From positions 115,458 to 179,457 of the forward strand of contig NZ_BAEO01000029.1 in the NCBI RefSeq assembly GCF_000314995.1: 64,000 nt of DNA, read 5' to 3'. The translations under genes were made by a program, and so were the position numbers. Positions 45,362 through 55,088 of the stretch are shown one piece after another; within the stretch, counting starts at the first letter, position 1; each line of letters begins with the position of its first letter. A model generated the notes under the pieces. That model had not been told where the DNA came from. It saw only the letters and a program-made list of their open reading frames with translations, and did no database searches. Origin of the DNA: Paraglaciecola arctica BSs20135 (lineage in GTDB: Bacteria; Pseudomonadota; Gammaproteobacteria; Enterobacterales; Alteromonadaceae).

Positions 45362-48226
45362 ATGAATTTTAATATGCTAGAAACACCAAAAGCTCGTAGA
45401 AGCTTGCTCGCCGTTACCATAGGTGCAGCTTTTGCCACCACAACGTTGGGCTCTTTTGCTCAAGAAGCACAAGTTGAAAGTAACACGCCGAATGACTTAG
45501 AAGAACGTATTCAAGTAACAGGCTCTCGTATTACCCGTACTACGTTTGATGCACCGACTCCTACAGTTGTCGTTTCTGCCGCTGATATCAAGATTTCAGG
45601 TGCAGTGAACATCAATGACTTACTCACGACTATGCCACAATTTGGTGAAGGTCTAGATTCTACTACGGGTAACTACTCATTTGGTAATGCAGGTCTCAAT
45701 ACACTCAACCTACGTAGTTTGGGTACAAACCGTACGTTAGTATTAGTTAACGGTAAACGTATGGTGCCAATTTCTGATGATGCTCAGAATTTGTACTCGG
45801 ATGTAGGTATGATCCCATCAGAATTGGTTGAACGTATTGAAATCTTAACTGGTGGTGCTTCTGCCGTTTATGGATCTGATGCGGTAGCCGGCGTAGTAAA
45901 CTTTGTTCTTAAAAAAGATTACCAAGGTACAAGTGTTCGTGGTCAAGTAGGTGCTAGTGAAGATGGTGGCGGCAGCTCACGTAATATTACTATAACTCAT
46001 GGTCTGAATTTTGATGATGACCGTGGTAATTTTTCATTCTCAGTTGATTTCCTAAATGAATCAGCACTAACTCAACGTGATCGTCGATTCTCTAATGCTT
46101 CAATGCGAAGTGTAGGTAACCCTCGTAATACAGGTCCAAATGATGGTATTCCAGATAATATAGCAACAAGAGATGCAACCTCAGTAAGGTGGGGAGGCGA
46201 TGCGCCAACTTACTCTATTTGGAATAACGAATACAATGAAAGAGATTGGTTTGGTATTGATGAAAATGGTAATCCATTCAAAAGAACCAATGCTTCTAAT
46301 ACTTACGCTGGGTGGTTAAGTGAAGACCGAGGCGGCTTTGAAAACAAATGGGGCAATATTGAAGACCCATTTGAGCGCCTTATGGCTTATGCTCAAGTCG
46401 CATATTCGTTTGATAAATTTGATCTTGTGGCTGATGTGAATTACGTAAAAGCGGAATCAAGACAAGAGATTGACCCGCCATTTGTTTATGGGGACTGGTG
46501 GAATATCAGCGATATGGAAGCACTGGGTTGGGATATTCCAACTGCGGTCGCTGAGCACATTCGAACTGCAGATGCAGGTTGGACTGATTTGCACTTAACT
46601 ATGTATGAAGCGGGTCCACGCTGGCATGAAACTGAGCGCGAATCTTTAGTTGCTAACCTAACGTTGTCTGGCCATGTAAATGACAATTGGACATGGGATG
46701 CTAATTTTACTAGTGGTAGGTCAGACAGTAATTTATTAATAGGTAATGAATTAAGAAATGATCGCTTTAATGATTCTACTTTTTCTTTGGTAGGACCATG
46801 TGTGGATAATGGTAGCTGCCCAGAATACAAAGGCTACTTCGATCGTCCATCACAAGCAGTACTTGATTATGTTTTAGATGAGCATTTTAATACAACAGAA
46901 GTTGTTAACCATGCATTCTCAGCTAACGTTGCTGGCGATCTTTATGATTTACCTGCAGGGGTAGTGCAAATGAGTGCTGGCTATGAAGTGCGTTATGAGA
47001 GCCTAGACTATAAACCATCTGAGTTATGGCAGTCGGGAAATATTTCAAGCTCACAACAGCCGATGGATGGTAGTCGTACCATTCATGAAGCTTATGCTGA
47101 GACTTTAATACCCGTATTTGCTGATCAAGCATTTGCAAAATCATTAGATTTGGAATTTGCGATACGTAAAGCAGAATATTCAACAGAAGCCTCGTCATTT
47201 ACTAGCGCAAAAGCGGGTATTAACTGGTCAATCAATGATGAGCTTCGCTTCCGTTCAACCTATTCATCAGCCGTAAGGGCACCGCAATTGGGTGAGTTGT
47301 TTGGTGGTGAGTCAGTTGGCTTTCAATCTTATAACGACCCATGTGATAGAGATAACATCTCAGGTGGCCCAGCTGATGGTCGTCGTAAAGATAACTGTGC
47401 TTTGCTAGGTATAGTAGAGGATGGCTGGGAATCAAATATTAGAACGATTACTGGTAAAACTATTACTGCAGGTAACCCTGATCTGAAAGAAGAAAACGCT
47501 AAAACCCTTACTGCAGGTTTGATTTATCAACCATCCTATGTTGAAGGTTTGCGCTTCTCATTAGATTATTTTGATATCAAACTCGAAGACATGATAAGTC
47601 AATTTGGTGCTGGAGCTATGTTATCTAACTGTGTTGATTTAACACCCGGCTCTGTTGACAATGCTTTTTGTGACCAAACTTCACGTGTGACGTCAGGAGA
47701 AAACATTGGTGATGTTAATTTTGTTAAACCAGCGGATTTAAATGCTGATCAAGGCCGTCGTCGTGGTTTAGATATTGAAGCTGATTACAGTATTAACAAT
47801 TTTAGATTTAAAGCAGTAGCAACACGTCAATACGAAGATTCATTAACTCAGCGGGATTATGCAAGTGGCGATAATGTTTACGAGAATGAAATTGGTGAAT
47901 TAGCTATACCTAAATGGGCGGGAAAACTTATTTCTACTTATTCTGAAGGTGAATTCAGTGCAAGCTGGACATATAACTTTAGACAAGGTGGAAGATGGAA
48001 TGACGATGCATCTGCTGAGTTGTATGAGACAGATCATCCAGGTAACTCAAATGTTCACCACCTTCGTGCTAGTTATAACCTAACTGATAAAGCGAATGTT
48101 TATGTGGGTATTAACAACCTGACAGACGAGAATGGTGGCGATCATTGGACTACTAGTCGTGGCTCAATTCTTGGTTGGGCTTCAATAGGCCGAAACTACT
48201 ATGCTGGTATTATTTATGACTTCTAA
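45362..48226 (+). CDS. TonB-dependent receptor (oligosaccharide/peptide type)
   Basis: 954 aa. Signal peptide about 1-34 (ends SFAQ), TonB-box-like EERIQVTGSRI near 47-57, and plug with LRSLGTNRTLVLVNGKRMV, LVERIEILTGGASAVYGSDAVAGVVNF. The barrel ends in an aromatic residue (YYAGIIYDF). This plug type, with the VTGSRI start and GGASAVYGSDA block, is typical of the large alteromonad receptors for oligosaccharides, peptides or other nutrients, distinct from the VIEVTAQK receptors at 25014 and 61350. The ATG at 45362 follows an AAGGGG site. Expression is probably controlled through the 28-bp palindrome. A strong terminator follows. Confidence 0.93.
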   Translation: MNFNMLETPKARRSLLAVTIGAAFATTTLGSFAQEAQVESNTPNDLEERIQVTGSRITRTTFDAPTPTVVVSAADIKISGAVNINDLLTTMPQFGEGLDSTTGNYSFGNAGLNTLNLRSLGTNRTLVLVNGKRMVPISDDAQNLYSDVGMIPSELVERIEILTGGASAVYGSDAVAGVVNFVLKKDYQGTSVRGQVGASEDGGGSSRNITITHGLNFDDDRGNFSFSVDFLNESALTQRDRRFSNASMRSVGNPRNTGPNDGIPDNIATRDATSVRWGGDAPTYSIWNNEYNERDWFGIDENGNPFKRTNASNTYAGWLSEDRGGFENKWGNIEDPFERLMAYAQVAYSFDKFDLVADVNYVKAESRQEIDPPFVYGDWWNISDMEALGWDIPTAVAEHIRTADAGWTDLHLTMYEAGPRWHETERESLVANLTLSGHVNDNWTWDANFTSGRSDSNLLIGNELRNDRFNDSTFSLVGPCVDNGSCPEYKGYFDRPSQAVLDYVLDEHFNTTEVVNHAFSANVAGDLYDLPAGVVQMSAGYEVRYESLDYKPSELWQSGNISSSQQPMDGSRTIHEAYAETLIPVFADQAFAKSLDLEFAIRKAEYSTEASSFTSAKAGINWSINDELRFRSTYSSAVRAPQLGELFGGESVGFQSYNDPCDRDNISGGPADGRRKDNCALLGIVEDGWESNIRTITGKTITAGNPDLKEENAKTLTAGLIYQPSYVEGLRFSLDYFDIKLEDMISQFGAGAMLSNCVDLTPGSVDNAFCDQTSRVTSGENIGDVNFVKPADLNADQGRRRGLDIEADYSINNFRFKAVATRQYEDSLTQRDYASGDNVYENEIGELAIPKWAGKLISTYSEGEFSASWTYNFRQGGRWNDDASAELYETDHPGNSNVHHLRASYNLTDKANVYVGINNLTDENGGDHWTTSRGSILGWASIGRNYYAGIIYDF

Positions 48227-48261
48227 TTTTATTTAGAAAATTCTATAGACTTAATTTTATT

Positions 48262-48285
48262 GCGGCTCTTTGAGCCGCTTTTTTT
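48262..48285 (+). terminator. Rho-independent terminator of the TonB receptor gene
   Basis: GCGGCTC-TTT-GAGCCGC followed by T7. Confidence 0.95.
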
Positions 48286-48398
48286 GGAGTGTTAAATATG
48301 CAAAATACTCAAAGTTTCCTATACATTAATCTTGCTACAGATAATTACATGAACATCCATTGCAAGAGAACAAAATCAGCTTGACCGAGCCCGCTATG

Positions 48399-48443
48399 GT
48401 GGCTCCGTTATTGCCCTTCTCGCTTTTAATGTTTCAGCATAAA
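48399..48443 (+). repeat. Degenerate 45-bp repeat, copy 2
   Basis: Partner of 44874-44918, on the other side of the TonB receptor gene. The surrounding frame reads LTEPAMVAPLLPFSLLMFQ and stops soon after; no start codon or ribosome site makes it a convincing gene. Confidence 0.45.
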
Positions 48444-48444
48444 T

Positions 48445-48472
48445 AAAGGCCTTGGTATAAATCAAGGCCTTT
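48445..48472 (-). terminator. Bidirectional terminator hairpin
   Basis: AAAGGCCTTG and its complement with an 8-nt loop, with T-rich flanks on both strands. It lies 38 bp after the stop of the exported protein gene at 48510. Confidence 0.8.
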
Positions 48473-48509
48473 TCATTAGCTAATGAAATAATCATTAACC
48501 TAATGACTA

Positions 48510-49292
48510 TCAGCGAACCCTTAAGTATTCAAAAGCAAACAGGCTTTCTGATGTTTTAGAATTGTAATACTGACAATATAACTTTTCTCCTTGGGCAGGA
48601 GCCAAAGTACTCTTCACCGCCATAACACTCAGCATAGTTTTGCCGTTAGCTTTCAACTTTTTGCTCCAAGCTGAGCTTCTGCTACTGTTACTACCTTCCG
48701 CACATGCTTCGACATTTTTCTCAGAGTGGCCACAATGTAACATCATATCTTTACCGCTTAAAAAGCTGGTTTTATATGGGAATTCTGTAGCGCCAGTTAC
48801 CACGCCAGCGCCCGGATCGGCAGACTGAACACATTGCATTTGCCAATCATTAGAACTGCCCTTAGCTTTTAACTTTTTAGTATCAACTTCCATATAGATA
48901 TTTTGCATAGGTTGCAAAGAAGGCAGAATACAACCTTTAGTCACCTGACCTTTTTCACGATTGATTAACCCCGTGCGTTTTTCTTTACTAAAGCCTTGCT
49001 GAAAGGTGTAGTTTCCTACATTACCAATAATAACATTACTCACTTTCAGGTCTGAACACTTAGTGAAAGATATTAAGCTGTCATCAGGCCCGTCTCCAAG
49101 GCTAATAGTGGAAGTACTAGTGGCTGCACTACCTGCACTGTCTTTCGCCTCTACTTGCTTTTCATTGGCAAGTTTCTCAGCTATTTCTTTTGACTTGTCT
49201 TTTAACTTATCAAAAATACCTGCGTTTACACTGGCTGCCATGGTCAATATCGCCGCCCCAGCAATGATCTGTTTAATTATTACTTTATTCAT
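48510..49292 (-). CDS. Exported hypothetical protein
   Basis: 260 aa. Signal peptide 1-24 (ends SVNA|G), then an amphipathic, Lys/Glu-rich helix (FDKLKDKSKEIAEKLANEKQ), a Ser/Thr/Ala linker and a 180-residue domain with six Cys residues (FTKCSDL, TKGCILP, QMQCVQ, LHCGHSE, EACAEG, LYCQYY), suggesting three periplasmic disulfides. I recognise no family. ATG 49292 has GAGG about 6 nt upstream. It stands alone with its own terminator. Confidence 0.75.
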   Translation of the reverse strand: MNKVIIKQIIAGAAILTMAASVNAGIFDKLKDKSKEIAEKLANEKQVEAKDSAGSAATSTSTISLGDGPDDSLISFTKCSDLKVSNVIIGNVGNYTFQQGFSKEKRTGLINREKGQVTKGCILPSLQPMQNIYMEVDTKKLKAKGSSNDWQMQCVQSADPGAGVVTGATEFPYKTSFLSGKDMMLHCGHSEKNVEACAEGSNSSRSSAWSKKLKANGKTMLSVMAVKSTLAPAQGEKLYCQYYNSKTSESLFAFEYLRVR

Positions 49293-49552
49293 TTTTACCT
49301 CACTTCAAATATAAGTCCAAATCAACCAGTTAATGATCCTTCATATCAATACAGGATATACGTTAAAGAATGGTCACAGATCGAAATTCATAAGTGACAA
49401 ACAAGTGTCGAGAGGATTCTATGAAAACTTCATAGTAAACATGAGTTATTTACTACTTTAGTAGTAAATTTACCGGAACAATTACTTTCAGGTATGAATT
49501 AATAATAGAACTGAGTACAGTTTAGCTAGTGCAAATTTAAGATAATTACCTA

Positions 49553-50191
49553 ATGAAAATATTAAGTGTGGATGACCACCCACTTTTTGGCCACGGCTTA
49601 AAAGAGTTACTAACAGCAACCCAACCCGACTTTGAAGTAGTGAGTATTCAAGATCCTCAGGACGCATTAATTTACGCTAAAACACATAGCGATGTAGATA
49701 TCTTAATTTTAGATCTCTCGATGCCACAAATGGGTGGGATTTCTTTTATGAGAGCTCTTATATCAAGAGATATTTATCTACCCGTGGTCATTATGTCGGC
49801 AAGCGAGGATCTTTTAGTTTTACAACAAGCACTAGAATTAGGTGCGGTTGGAATTTTATCTAAACTCTGGCCAGTTCAACAGTTAATCGACAGCATTGAA
49901 AAGATTATACAAGGGGAAACAGTTATCCCAAATCATATAGAGACAGGCTTGGCTAATATGTCTAAATTTGCTGAGGAAAACACCCAATCAATATTAAGCA
50001 AAAGGCAACTCGAAATATTAAAAATGGTGCAAGCAGGATTAAGTAACAATGGAATAGCTTCAGTACTTTATATCAGTGAATTTACGGTTAAATCACACCT
50101 ACAAACTATATTCCGCATTCTGGGAGCAAAAAACAGGGTTGATAGCGTACGTAAAGCAGAAAACCTGAATATTTTCCCTAAAAAAGTTTAG
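49553..50191 (+). CDS. NarL/FixJ-type response regulator
   Basis: 212 aa. Receiver domain 1-118 with acidic pair D7-D8, phospho-acceptor D54 (ILILDLSMP), the switch Ser in VVIMSAS and the conserved Lys in GILSKLWP. The LuxR-type HTH covers about 142-205 (LSKRQLEILKMVQAGLSN, FTVKSHLQTIFRILG). All phosphorylation residues are present, so a sensor kinase must control it, but none is adjacent: an orphan regulator. Target genes unknown. Confidence 0.92.
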   Translation: MKILSVDDHPLFGHGLKELLTATQPDFEVVSIQDPQDALIYAKTHSDVDILILDLSMPQMGGISFMRALISRDIYLPVVIMSASEDLLVLQQALELGAVGILSKLWPVQQLIDSIEKIIQGETVIPNHIETGLANMSKFAEENTQSILSKRQLEILKMVQAGLSNNGIASVLYISEFTVKSHLQTIFRILGAKNRVDSVRKAENLNIFPKKV

Positions 50192-50271
50192 GCTATCCGC
50201 TGGATGGCAATTCAAAAGAAAAAAGCATCGGTCGAGCTTTTTGAAGAGACAATTCTTTGTATTGATTAATG

Positions 50272-51378
50272 TTAGACAAGCTTTACACCTAAACCATGCC
50301 TTTTTAACTTAGGGCCTAACGAACCTTGCATAAAACCATCAGCTCCTAGTTCGGTGAATAATTCATCAACACTTTTTTGCTCTGTATCATTCAATTTTAT
50401 GTATACATTTTGAATGCGTTGCATCATCCACAAAGTATAGCTAAATATATTTCGACTAAACTCAGCTGTGCCCATTGGAAATGAGACCCCTTTAAATATA
50501 CGAGGTAATTTATCGCCACTTTTATTAGCTCTGCTTTTAACTGTTTTTTCAGTTTCAGCAACAATTTTATTCACCATAGGTAAAAACTCTCTGACAATTG
50601 CCTTTAAAATTGGCATTAATGTCTCTGGAATATTGTCGTCAGATAATAAAGGGCCTGAAGCAGCTGTGCCTTTATGGGTGCGTTCGGTCCATCTTTGTAA
50701 ATTAGGCAATTTATCTATCATTTCACGTTTTGGCCAAGGATCACGATTAAGATGGCCGTACATAGGGCCTAATAAACCATAATCAGCAATGCTTGGTTTG
50801 CCGCCCAACAAATAATCATATTGTGAAAAATGTTTATCAAGCAGTGCAAGTTGCTCTCTTGTCCAAGCATCAATCAATTCATTTTGTTTTGGGTTAATAC
50901 CCATACTAGGCAAATAAGCACGTAATTTCGCCATGGCGGTTTTTTCTACCACTATATTGCGAACAAAACTCGGTAGAAATGGCAATAATGCTTGGCCCCC
51001 CTCTTGTTTGAAAAGATTATAAGATTCAGGGTACATCCACCTAGTATACATTGCTGGAGTTACCCACATATCGTCAAACCAGGCTTCAAGTAACATGGCA
51101 ACAATCTTTTGCTTGGGTGTTGTGATAACAATCGAACGCTCAGGGTGACGCTTTTCTAACTCGGCAATAATTTCTGTAGTATCCGACAACCACTCACCAT
51201 CACATGTTTCAACAACCGGCATGGAAGAAGATCCCACTTTTTTAGGAAATTTATGCATTAAATCGTAATACCCGCATGCTTTTTCAACAAAGTTGAGCTG
51301 CTTGTAATTCATATAACCACGTAACTTCCCGGCAAAATAGGACAAGTGCCAGCCATAAAACTTATATTGTGACTTCAA
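50272..51378 (-). CDS. Glutathione S-transferase family protein
   Basis: 368 aa, longer than a typical GST (about 200-230). The N-terminal thioredoxin fold (about 1-85) has the cis-Pro region SSSMPVVET and the glutathione-binding SDTTEIIAELE; a helical C-terminal GST domain (about 130-250) carries LLGGKPSIADYGLLGPMYGHL. An extra helical tail of about 110 residues follows. It probably conjugates glutathione to, or isomerises, an electrophilic intermediate. The frame starts with TTG at 51378 after AAGAG; no better start is seen. It is divergent from the HCCA-isomerase-like gene and shares its promoter region. Confidence 0.85.
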   Translation of the reverse strand: MKSQYKFYGWHLSYFAGKLRGYMNYKQLNFVEKACGYYDLMHKFPKKVGSSSMPVVETCDGEWLSDTTEIIAELEKRHPERSIVITTPKQKIVAMLLEAWFDDMWVTPAMYTRWMYPESYNLFKQEGGQALLPFLPSFVRNIVVEKTAMAKLRAYLPSMGINPKQNELIDAWTREQLALLDKHFSQYDYLLGGKPSIADYGLLGPMYGHLNRDPWPKREMIDKLPNLQRWTERTHKGTAASGPLLSDDNIPETLMPILKAIVREFLPMVNKIVAETEKTVKSRANKSGDKLPRIFKGVSFPMGTAEFSRNIFSYTLWMMQRIQNVYIKLNDTEQKSVDELFTELGADGFMQGSLGPKLKRHGLGVKLV

Positions 51379-51410
51379 ATTTATCTCTTCAAAGGGTACA
51401 TTAACTCATA

Positions 51411-51433
51411 TTTTGACACATATTATGACATAT
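51411..51433. promoter_or_regulatory. Bipartite TGACAC-N5-ATGACATA element
   Basis: TTTTGACAC-N5-ATGACATA in the divergent promoter between the GST and HCCA-isomerase-like genes. A near-identical element occurs at 54969, and a related GTCATAACTTGTGACATAA lies at 51456-51474. Confidence 0.6.
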
Positions 51434-51496
51434 AAATAAAAACAACAATGCTATAGTCATAACTTGTGACATAAAGATAAAGGGAACAAATGAAAG

Positions 51497-52825
51497 ATGA
51501 AAAATCTAATAAAATCTTATATCACAGACATTATTCTCAGTGAAAACCGAAAAAATAAACAAGCTTCAAAAGCAGAACAAAAACGGCTAAAGCTGGGGCT
51601 GCCGCATACCTTAGAAGTATTCTTAGCTATTGATGATCCTTTAAGTTATTTGTTATTGCAGGTATTACCAGAAATCCAACAGCGTTATAAGCTAACCCTC
51701 AAAATTAAAACCGTATTGAAAAAACAGTCAGACATGTTTCCTGAATCTCAACTCTGGAATGTTAATGTTTTAAGTGATTCTAAAAGGCTTGCAAAGCTCT
51801 ATCAGTTAAACGCACCAATGCAAAGTTGCCATGATGAACAAGTAACCTTGCTGGCAAGTTGTTGGTTAGTGTCATTAGAGACACAAAATAACTTCATAGA
51901 TCAAGCCTTACCGATATTTGCAGCTTATTGGAATGAAAACACAGCAGACTTAGAGTGCTTAATTAACAAAGAAGCTAACACCGATATAGCCAATAATTTA
52001 ACGACTTATCAAGCAATGCTTGACGCTAATGATGCCTATCTACTGAAAAAAGGCCATTACTTAGCTGCGAGCATTTTATACGCTGGCGAATGGTATTGGG
52101 GGTTAGAAAGATTACACTATTTAGAACAGCGCCTAAATAAGTTACTGAGCTTAGACGAGCCGCAGCTAAAGTACCACAAGCTGCATGAGTTATATCAGCC
52201 CCTTACGAACAATTGGCAACCAAAGGCCGACAAGCTAAAAACACCACTGGTCATCTATTTTTCGGTACGTAGCCCCTACTCTTACTTAGGCTTAGTACGC
52301 GCGGTTAAACTTGCAGATCATTATCAAGTTCCTCTTGAGCTAAAACCCGTGTTACCTATGTTAATGCGTGGCTTGCCGGTACCTCCGAAAAAAAGTATAT
52401 ACATTGCTTTAGATGTAAAACGAGAAGCCCAGTGTTATGGCATTCCCTTTGGAAAAATAGCGGATCCATTAGGTAAAGGTGTTGAGCGTTGTTATTCGCT
52501 TTTTGACTTTGCTGTTTCCCAAGGTAAAGGTACTGAATTTATGCTTAACTTTACGCGTAGCGTATGGGCAGAGCGAATTCGCTCTGAAACCAATCAAGGC
52601 CTTAAGAACATTGTTGAGCAATCGGGTTTAGATTGGCAACAAGCCAAAATACAGCTTAAAGATAACAGTTGGAGAATATGGGCAGATAACAACTTAAAAG
52701 AAATATATAGCTTAGGCTTATGGGGTGTGCCGAGCTTTAAATATGAAAATACCGCTGTTTTTGGACAAGACAAGCTACTATTTGTTGAACAAGCAATTAG
52801 AGAAAATCTTAAGCCCCAGGGCTAA
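51497..52825 (+). CDS. Tandem DsbA-like/HCCA isomerase-type thioredoxin-fold protein
   Basis: 442 aa made of two domains of the 2-hydroxychromene-2-carboxylate isomerase/DsbA superfamily. The second (about 250-440) is well conserved: FSVRSPYSYLGLVRA with the glutathione-contact Ser, and the cis-Pro loop WGVPSFKYE. The first (about 35-235) is diverged (AIDDPLSYLLLQVL) and may be structural. No CxxC is present, so it is not a disulfide oxidase. HCCA isomerases act glutathione-dependently in aromatic breakdown, which fits the adjacent GST. No signal peptide: cytoplasmic. Confidence 0.85.
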   Translation: MKNLIKSYITDIILSENRKNKQASKAEQKRLKLGLPHTLEVFLAIDDPLSYLLLQVLPEIQQRYKLTLKIKTVLKKQSDMFPESQLWNVNVLSDSKRLAKLYQLNAPMQSCHDEQVTLLASCWLVSLETQNNFIDQALPIFAAYWNENTADLECLINKEANTDIANNLTTYQAMLDANDAYLLKKGHYLAASILYAGEWYWGLERLHYLEQRLNKLLSLDEPQLKYHKLHELYQPLTNNWQPKADKLKTPLVIYFSVRSPYSYLGLVRAVKLADHYQVPLELKPVLPMLMRGLPVPPKKSIYIALDVKREAQCYGIPFGKIADPLGKGVERCYSLFDFAVSQGKGTEFMLNFTRSVWAERIRSETNQGLKNIVEQSGLDWQQAKIQLKDNSWRIWADNNLKEIYSLGLWGVPSFKYENTAVFGQDKLLFVEQAIRENLKPQG

Positions 52826-52870
52826 AAAGCAACTGACTAACAATCCTAAACCCTTGTATTGGTATAGAAT

Positions 52871-53944
52871 TTACCAAATTAACTCTTCAATATTAATATC
52901 TTTGCTTTGTACAGGTAGTGAAATAAAGGTACCGTCTTTTCCAAGGGTGAAATCGCCCGAATAAACCTCGTCAACCCCTGCTACAAACAGTGACTCCAAA
53001 GTTGAAACAGGTAATGGTGGAATAATATGGTTAAACACTAAATGCCCAACCTTTGCTTGTTGTGCTGTTTCAGCCGCTTCAACGGGTGTTGTATGATAAT
53101 CCAAAATATCCAGGGTGATTTTCACTACATTGTCACGGCCAATTTCCTTGGCACGTTTATTTATGAACATGACTAACTCTTGGGATAACGCTTCATGCAA
53201 AAGTAGGTCGGCACCAGAAGCAAATTTTGCAACTGCATCAGATTTAACGGTGTCACCACTTATCACCACTGAACGTCCTTTATAATCGAAGCGATAACCT
53301 ACGGCGGGATCTACAGGTTTATGATCGGCTTTAAATGCAGTCACTTTTAATCCATCTTGTTCATAGACCACAAGACCATCAGCCCCCTTAGTCAAATTGA
53401 AAGGCACAGCTAAAGCATCACTGCCACTTGGTGGCATTGTTGTTTCACCATGATGGGCGGTACGATATTGATCATCTTGTTGGTAGGCTAGATTAAAACC
53501 AGCCACAACTTGCTCTACCCCACGAGGGGCAATTACCGGCACAGCAGTATTACGAGTGCCGTTAGCCCATAGCTGCATAATTAATTCACCTAAACCATCA
53601 ATATGATCAGAGTGAAAATGTGTTAAAAATATAGCCTCAACATTGCTTAAAGGAACACGGCCTTGTTGTAAAATTTTTGCGGCAGAACTACCTACATCAA
53701 CCACATAAACCTTATTCCCAGCAATGATTGCGGTGCAAGGCCCAGAGCGCTTTACATCAAACATAGGCGAGCCCGCACCACATAAATACACATGTAACCC
53801 GTCAGGCAGATTTGTCATTAGGTTACTAGTGAGGTTTTTTTCAATGGTGCGTTCCATTATTTTTAGGGTAATGATTTCACGATTAAAAAACACAGCAATG
53901 GCTAATACAAACACGCTTATTAATACAATTTTTACTGTTTTCAT
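52871..53944 (-). CDS. Membrane-anchored metallo-beta-lactamase-fold hydrolase
   Basis: 357 aa. The N-terminal hydrophobic helix (5-20) exports or anchors it. Metal motif HFHSDHIDG (HxHxDH) near 109-114; later ligands include the GDT in VVISGDTVKSDA and a His in VGHLVFNHIIPP near the C-terminus. It resembles RNase Z/arylsulfatase-type MBL hydrolases that are exported, so a periplasmic ester or sulfate-ester hydrolase is likely; an exact substrate cannot be given. ATG 53944 follows AGGA. It is the second gene after the SDR (37 bp gap). Confidence 0.85.
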   Translation of the reverse strand: MKTVKIVLISVFVLAIAVFFNREIITLKIMERTIEKNLTSNLMTNLPDGLHVYLCGAGSPMFDVKRSGPCTAIIAGNKVYVVDVGSSAAKILQQGRVPLSNVEAIFLTHFHSDHIDGLGELIMQLWANGTRNTAVPVIAPRGVEQVVAGFNLAYQQDDQYRTAHHGETTMPPSGSDALAVPFNLTKGADGLVVYEQDGLKVTAFKADHKPVDPAVGYRFDYKGRSVVISGDTVKSDAVAKFASGADLLLHEALSQELVMFINKRAKEIGRDNVVKITLDILDYHTTPVEAAETAQQAKVGHLVFNHIIPPLPVSTLESLFVAGVDEVYSGDFTLGKDGTFISLPVQSKDINIEELIW

Positions 53945-53981
53945 TTTTAGTTCCTAAAAATATTGGTGCAATAACGAATTT

Positions 53982-54827
53982 TTAATTTTTGATAAAAGCA
54001 AACTTGCTTTCTATTAGGTTAAAAAATCTGTCTGGCATTAAACGTTTAAAGTGATAAGCAAAGGTAGCCTGTTTACCAGCTGTAATTAATGTCTTATTTT
54101 TCTCTATGGCTTTTAAGGTTTTTACTGCTAATTGTTCGGGAGTAATAGTGCTTTTCTCAAACATTTTTTTGATAACTTTGTGGGCTCTAGGAGTATCGAA
54201 ACGACCAAACAACTGTACCTTTTCTCCTATAGGCGTTTTCACAAACTCAGGGCAAACCACTGTCACACCTATTTTTTGTGATGAAAGCTCATGAGCTAAC
54301 ACTTCACTGAGAGAAATCACGCCAGCCTTAGTTGAGCTGTATGCCGCCATACCGTTTGGACATAAATAAGCGGCGGCTGAAGCTATGTTAACAATATGCC
54401 GCTTTTGGCCATCTAATTGGAATTGCTTTTCCATATCCGGAAGTAAATTTTGTAATACTGATACCAGTCCGCGAACATTAAATTGATACAGACGATCCCA
54501 CTCTTCCAGCGGTGTATCAATTAAAAAACCACCACTAACGATACCGGCACTATTTACAACTAAATCGGCACAAGGGGCGATGTTACGCACTAGGCTAGCA
54601 AGTTGATTAACAGCCTCTACATTAGTCACATCTATACTGGCGATATGGGTATTCACCTTGTATTGTTTTGCTAATTCAGTCGCAGCAGATTGTAATTTAT
54701 CTTTATTTCTAGCCACCAATAACAAGTTAAAACCTTGTTTTGCTAACGCTTCAGCTATTGCGTAACCAATACCGCTTGAACCACCTGTTACAAGGGCTAG
54801 CCTGCCTTCAACATTATGAACTTTCAT
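53982..54827 (-). CDS. Short-chain dehydrogenase/reductase (SDR)
   Basis: 281 aa, classical SDR: cofactor motif TGGSSGIG near 15-22, NSAG (variant of NNAG), catalytic Ser in NIASAAAY and Y-S-S-T-K (YxxxK). It oxidises or reduces an alcohol/ketone with NAD(P). A short C-terminal extension (YHFKRLMPDRFFNLIE) resembles SDRs acting on lipophilic substrates. ATG 54827 follows AGGA. It is divergent from the sulfatase operon and lies upstream of the MBL gene in one transcript. Confidence 0.9.
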   Translation of the reverse strand: MKVHNVEGRLALVTGGSSGIGYAIAEALAKQGFNLLLVARNKDKLQSAATELAKQYKVNTHIASIDVTNVEAVNQLASLVRNIAPCADLVVNSAGIVSGGFLIDTPLEEWDRLYQFNVRGLVSVLQNLLPDMEKQFQLDGQKRHIVNIASAAAYLCPNGMAAYSSTKAGVISLSEVLAHELSSQKIGVTVVCPEFVKTPIGEKVQLFGRFDTPRAHKVIKKMFEKSTITPEQLAVKTLKAIEKNKTLITAGKQATFAYHFKRLMPDRFFNLIESKFAFIKN

Positions 54828-54968
54828 ATATTCCTAATTATTTTTCACATATGTAACATAATCATTCTCAGTTATGTCATAACCAATGTCAATATATGCA
54901 AAATGCTATATCAAAGTGATTTAGATCGTAAACAAGATCCACAGGTTTCACTTGCGTCATCAAAAAAA

Positions 54969-54992
54969 TTATGACACGTTATATGACATAAC
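54969..54992. promoter_or_regulatory. Bipartite TTATGACAC-N5-ATGACATA element
   Basis: It lies in the divergent promoter between the SDR and sulfatase genes and matches the element at 51411. A second near-palindrome GTTATGTCATAAC is at 54871-54883. Together they suggest one regulator for the whole locus. Confidence 0.6.
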
Positions 54993-55088
54993 TATTTTTA
55001 ATTATAAAAACACGCTTGTTAAAAAATGTCTGAAGCACTTGTTATTTTTTAAGCTATGACAACTTTTTTTACTTGTGGAGAAAAAATC

